A stretch of 7,637 nt of DNA from NCBI GenBank assembly GCA_947166165.1, contig CAMVDK010000150.1, positions 1 to 7,637 on the forward strand, read 5' to 3'. The translations under genes were made by a program, and so were the position numbers. Positions 5,361-7,637 of this stretch are shown here, in pieces. The stretch comes from an uncultured Porphyromonadaceae bacterium. GTDB taxonomy: Bacteria > Bacteroidota > Bacteroidia > Bacteroidales > Muribaculaceae. The notes under the pieces are model-generated. The model was not told where the DNA came from, searched no databases, and saw nothing but the letters and a program-made list of their open reading frames with translations. Position 1 is the first letter of the stretch; every line of letters begins with the position of its first letter.

Positions 5361-7043
5361 ATGAAGAAATCATTACTCTTTGCAGGCTTGCTGGCAATGG
5401 GCTTGAGCGCAGCCGCTCAGAACCCGTTTGCCTACAACGCCACGACGGGTGTTGTCGACACCGACGCCAACACCGTCCCCGTGAACTATTGCCTGAATGC
5501 TGCAGCCGAGCGCGTTGTGGTCGACTTCATGCTGAACGGCGAAGTGGTGAAGAGCGTGGAGCTCGATGCCGATGCCTTGGCAGCCGGCGAGCACTCGTTC
5601 AACCTCAGCATCGAAGGCCTGGAGCCCGCCACCTACGACATGGCTATCCGTGTGAAGGGTGCCGAGCTCGCCGAGCCCGTGCAGTGCGACCCCGTGTATA
5701 CCTTCTGGAGCCCCTACGGCATCGCCATTGACAACAACCCGATGAGCGCCAACTTCGGCCGCGTCCTCGTCACCGAGTGCCAGCCCAGCGTGAACGACAA
5801 GACCGCAACCTATTTCACCTCCAATCAGGTGGAAGGTGTTGGCGCCGGTCTGTATGACTTCGACCCGCAGCTCAACCGCATGCCCAATCCCGACGGCAAG
5901 TACGGCTATGTGGGCGACCCCAACCTGCAGGAGAACTATGCCTATGCCGACTACACCGGCGGCACGGGCAACAACTTCGCGCTGAAGAAAGTGAAAATCA
6001 GCAACGACGGCCGCATCTTTGTGGGTGGCCTGGACGTGAAGAACGGCCAGCCCCTCTACGAGGTCAACCCCGACAACCTGGCTGAGTGGAGCCCCGTGTT
6101 CGTGGGCAGCAAGAGCAACTACGAGGCCACCGGTTACGACTGCAACCTCTACAACGAGGATGGCGAGTTCGTGGCTGGCTACTCGGCTTGCTTCGCTATC
6201 ACCGGCGAGGGCGAGAACCTCAAGATTGCCAACCTGAGCTCAACCCGCGGCCAGGTGTTCACCTATGGCAACTACAAGATGTTTGAGTATCCCCTCGGCA
6301 CCGCCACCACCTGGGACGCCGTGCCCGACGAGCTGGACGAGGTGATTCCCCTGAGCACGCAGTACACCATCAGCGCCCAGAGCGTGAGCATCGACTACGA
6401 CCAGAATGGCAACATCTGGTGGACCCAGTATCGTGGCGCCCCCAACGATGCCCAGCCTACCCTGAAGCACGTGAGCAAGAACGCCGACGGCGAGTGGGAG
6501 GAGGACTACAGCTTCATCACCAGCGACGAATTCCCCTTCAACCGTGGCGGCGGTATCGCCGTGAGCCCCGACGGCAGCAAGATCGCGCTGTCGACCGGCA
6601 ACTTCAAGCTCACTGTGGCCGACGTGACCTACAACGAGTTTGGCACTCCCGAAATCGACTTTGACAATGCCCTGACCGTGACCAGCACCGACGTGCGTGG
6701 CTTCAACGACATCGCTTGGGACTATGCCGGCAACCTCTATGCCTGCGACAACGGCTATGAGACGTTCCGCCGCTTCGCCTTCCCGCGCACCGCTGCTGCC
6801 GCTCCCGCTGGCATGAAGCGCGCCGAGGCCGATCCCAACGAGGCAATCACCCCGCTACGTCCCGAGTACGCCGTGGTGGTTCCCACCGTCACCGCTGTCA
6901 ACGATGTGAACGCCAAGACTGTGGCCAGCGTTGAGTATGTCAACGTCAACGGCCAGGTGAGCAACGTTCCCTTCGAGGGCATCAACGTGGTTGTCACCAA
7001 GTATGCCGACGGCACCAAGAGCGTGACCAAGGTTGTGAAGTAA
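5361..7043 (+). CDS. Secreted protein: Ig-like N-terminus, NHL/SMP-30-like propeller, T9SS-like C-terminal module
   Basis: A 560-residue exported protein of unknown function. Residues 1-19 are a signal peptide (MKKSLLFAGL..., AAA|QN). Residues about 25-105 form an Ig-like strand pattern similar to FlgD-type Ig domains (VVVDFMLNGEVVKSVEL, then GEHSFNLSIEGLEPATYDMAIRV, shown in part). Residues about 115-475 contain repeats of NHL/SMP-30 propeller type: GIAIDNNPMSANFGRVLVTE, VKISNDGRIFVGG, VSIDYDQNGNIWWTQYRG, GIAVSPDGSKIALSTG and FNDIAWDYAGNLYACDNG. A linker at about 476-510 carries GMKRAEAD (484-491). Residues 513-560 are the C-terminal sorting-like module shared with the preceding gene. The propeller could bind a ligand or have hydrolase/lyase activity, but no active site can be named. 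It has its own promoter and a hairpin after the stop. Codon use is strongly GC-ended, like its neighbours, so I see no sign of recent transfer. Confidence 0.87.
   Translation: MKKSLLFAGLLAMGLSAAAQNPFAYNATTGVVDTDANTVPVNYCLNAAAERVVVDFMLNGEVVKSVELDADALAAGEHSFNLSIEGLEPATYDMAIRVKGAELAEPVQCDPVYTFWSPYGIAIDNNPMSANFGRVLVTECQPSVNDKTATYFTSNQVEGVGAGLYDFDPQLNRMPNPDGKYGYVGDPNLQENYAYADYTGGTGNNFALKKVKISNDGRIFVGGLDVKNGQPLYEVNPDNLAEWSPVFVGSKSNYEATGYDCNLYNEDGEFVAGYSACFAITGEGENLKIANLSSTRGQVFTYGNYKMFEYPLGTATTWDAVPDELDEVIPLSTQYTISAQSVSIDYDQNGNIWWTQYRGAPNDAQPTLKHVSKNADGEWEEDYSFITSDEFPFNRGGGIAVSPDGSKIALSTGNFKLTVADVTYNEFGTPEIDFDNALTVTSTDVRGFNDIAWDYAGNLYACDNGYETFRRFAFPRTAAAAPAGMKRAEADPNEAITPLRPEYAVVVPTVTAVNDVNAKTVASVEYVNVNGQVSNVPFEGINVVVTKYADGTKSVTKVVK
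6897..7040 (+). repeat. C-terminal sorting-like module, copy 2
   Basis: Codons 513-560 of the 560-residue protein gene, homologous to codons 430-478 of the preceding gene. Sequence landmarks are AKTVASVEYVNVNGQ, PFEGINVVVT and ADGTKSVTKVVK. The ectodomains before the two modules do not align by eye, so the module appears to have been reused with different cargo. Confidence 0.75.
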
Positions 7044-7116
7044 CCTATCCCCACAATGCGCCACTGAGCGCAGCGTCTGCACAGCGCGCATGAGCGCACG
7101 GCAGACCGAATCCGAC

Positions 7117-7149
7117 AAGCGGCCGCCCCGGCAACACGGGCGGCCGCTT
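7117..7149 (+). terminator. Probable terminator hairpin after the 560-residue protein gene
   Basis: A perfect 12-bp stem (AAGCGGCCGCCC at 7117-7128, GGGCGGCCGCTT at 7138-7149) with a 9-nt loop, starting 74 nt after the stop codon. The stem is very stable, but the following bases (CATGTTGAC) are only weakly T-rich, so efficiency is uncertain. Other parts of the 357-nt spacer 7044-7400 hold further GC-rich inverted repeats (7075-7106, 7164-7193), a CTAG at 7211, and the mutA promoter and leader. I see no gene there. Confidence 0.6.
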
Positions 7150-7284
7150 CATGTTGACTGACGGCTGCGCTGGCGCAGCGAAACGCTGTCGCCCCAAGGG
7201 CTTGAGACCTCTAGCAATTTATAGAACCCACCTTAAATAGTTAAGCAAGCTGAAAATGGAGTGGATTTTCGTCTTAAAAGTGGA

Positions 7285-7312
7285 TTGATGTAGATAATTA
7301 TTTGTAATTTTG
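7285..7312 (+). promoter_or_regulatory. Bacteroidota-type promoter of mutA
   Basis: TAATTTTG at 7305-7312 is a perfect -7 box. The best -33 match is TTG at 7285-7287, 17 bp upstream, at the short end of the accepted range. The core GTAATTTTGCAG is identical to that of the rpsA promoter. The start should be near 7319, giving a leader of about 80 nt. Confidence 0.78.
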
Positions 7313-7322
7313 CAGATTGAAT

Positions 7323-7361
7323 TCGAGTGCGCAGTGGTTTGGCACTGATATACGGACTCGA
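7323..7361 (+). other. Possible hairpin in the mutA leader
   Basis: TCGAGT (7323-7328) can pair with ACTCGA (7356-7361), enclosing AGTG/CACT (7333-7336, 7343-7346) around a GTTTGG loop. It lies at the very start of the predicted mutA transcript and might act as a 5' stabiliser or regulatory element. It is too short for a known cobalamin riboswitch, and random occurrence is possible. Confidence 0.3.
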
Positions 7362-7400
7362 TGGTGAGAGAACACAGTTACTATATAATTATAAAGAATC

Positions 7401-7637
7401 ATGGCAGAAGACAGAAAAAAACTGTTTGAGCAATTTGCGCCGGTCACTCCCGAGGAGTGGCGCGCCAAGGCCGAGGTCGACCTGAAAGGTGCCGACTTCG
7501 ACAAGAAAATGGTTTGGCGTACCAACGAGGGCTTCAATGTCCAGCCGCTTTACCGCGGAGTCGACATCAAGGACCTCAAGGCTACGGAGCCTCTTCCGGG
7601 AGAATTTCCATTTGTGCGTGGCAACAAGAAGGACAAC
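7401..7637 (+). CDS. mutA: Methylmalonyl-CoA mutase small subunit, 5' part only
   Basis: The first 79 codons of the small subunit of the adenosylcobalamin-dependent mutase that interconverts succinyl-CoA and (R)-methylmalonyl-CoA in the succinate-propionate pathway. The fragment shows the family's N-terminal pattern: KLFEQFAPVTPEEW, then AEVDLKGADFDKKMVW, TNEGFNVQPLY and LPGEFPFVRGNKKDN. The last (PFVRG) corresponds to the conserved P[FY]xRG segment of the substrate-binding TIM barrel. The Bacteroidales small subunit is usually around 600 residues or more, so most of the gene lies beyond the right edge; mutB is expected next (known arrangement, not visible). The ATG at 7401 follows an AT-rich leader without Shine-Dalgarno. 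It has its own promoter. Confidence 0.94.
   Translation, partial: MAEDRKKLFEQFAPVTPEEWRAKAEVDLKGADFDKKMVWRTNEGFNVQPLYRGVDIKDLKATEPLPGEFPFVRGNKKDN

Noticed and set aside
7195..7400. Cobalamin riboswitch upstream of mutA
   Set aside because: GAGACCT at 7204-7210 and GGCACTG at 7341-7347 vaguely recall B12-box elements. However, they are in the wrong order, the first lies upstream of the promoter, and the transcribed leader is only about 80 nt.
7298..7537. Minus-strand open frame overlapping the mutA promoter and start
   Set aside because: The plus-strand reading is clearly mutA with its own promoter; the reverse frame has no supporting features.
1..7637. Mobile elements, tRNA/rRNA, CRISPR arrays or defence genes
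   Set aside because: I saw no transposase or integrase motifs, target-site duplications, RNA-gene signatures or spacer-repeat structure. The CTAG array has 5-bp spacers and is not CRISPR-like.

Overview
This is a chromosomal segment from a member of the Bacteroidota, most likely order Bacteroidales (a Muribaculaceae- or Prevotellaceae-like gut organism; the family is a guess). Four intergenic regions carry textbook Bacteroidota promoters (TTG, 17-21 bp, TAnnTTTG). None of the six visible start codons has a Shine-Dalgarno sequence. The ribosomal protein S1 and methylmalonyl-CoA mutase small subunit are of Bacteroidales type. Two secreted proteins end in a compact module resembling a type IX secretion (T9SS) C-terminal domain. 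Coding DNA is GC-rich, while promoters and leaders are AT-rich.

Layout, left to right. On the minus strand, the start of a secreted Amidase_3-type peptidoglycan amidase runs off the left edge (1-457). Just upstream in transcription, and 15 nt apart, lies a secreted TolB/PD40-like beta-propeller protein (473-1366); the two look like an operon. A strong hairpin terminator (1465-1500) separates them from rpsA (1518-3305, minus), which has its own promoter at 3372-3401. Divergent from rpsA, on the plus strand, are two independently transcribed genes for secreted proteins (3570-5006 and 5361-7043). Their ectodomains differ, but they share signal-peptide style, promoter/initial transcribed sequence, a GMKRAE motif and a 48-49-residue C-terminal module. 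The window ends in the first 79 codons of mutA (7401 onward), which has its own promoter and a roughly 80-nt leader.

The most unusual DNA is between the two secreted-protein genes. Immediately after a good intrinsic terminator there is an array of nine CTAG tetranucleotides spaced exactly 9 bp apart (5132-5207), containing a perfect 27-bp tandem duplication. It lies about 60 bp upstream of the next promoter. By eye I found only one other CTAG in the whole window. The gap before mutA (7044-7400) holds several GC-rich inverted repeats.

Apart from these points the window is ordinary: housekeeping genes (rpsA, mutA), envelope/peptidoglycan genes and two uncharacterised exported proteins. I see no mobile element, CRISPR array, tRNA, rRNA or defence system.
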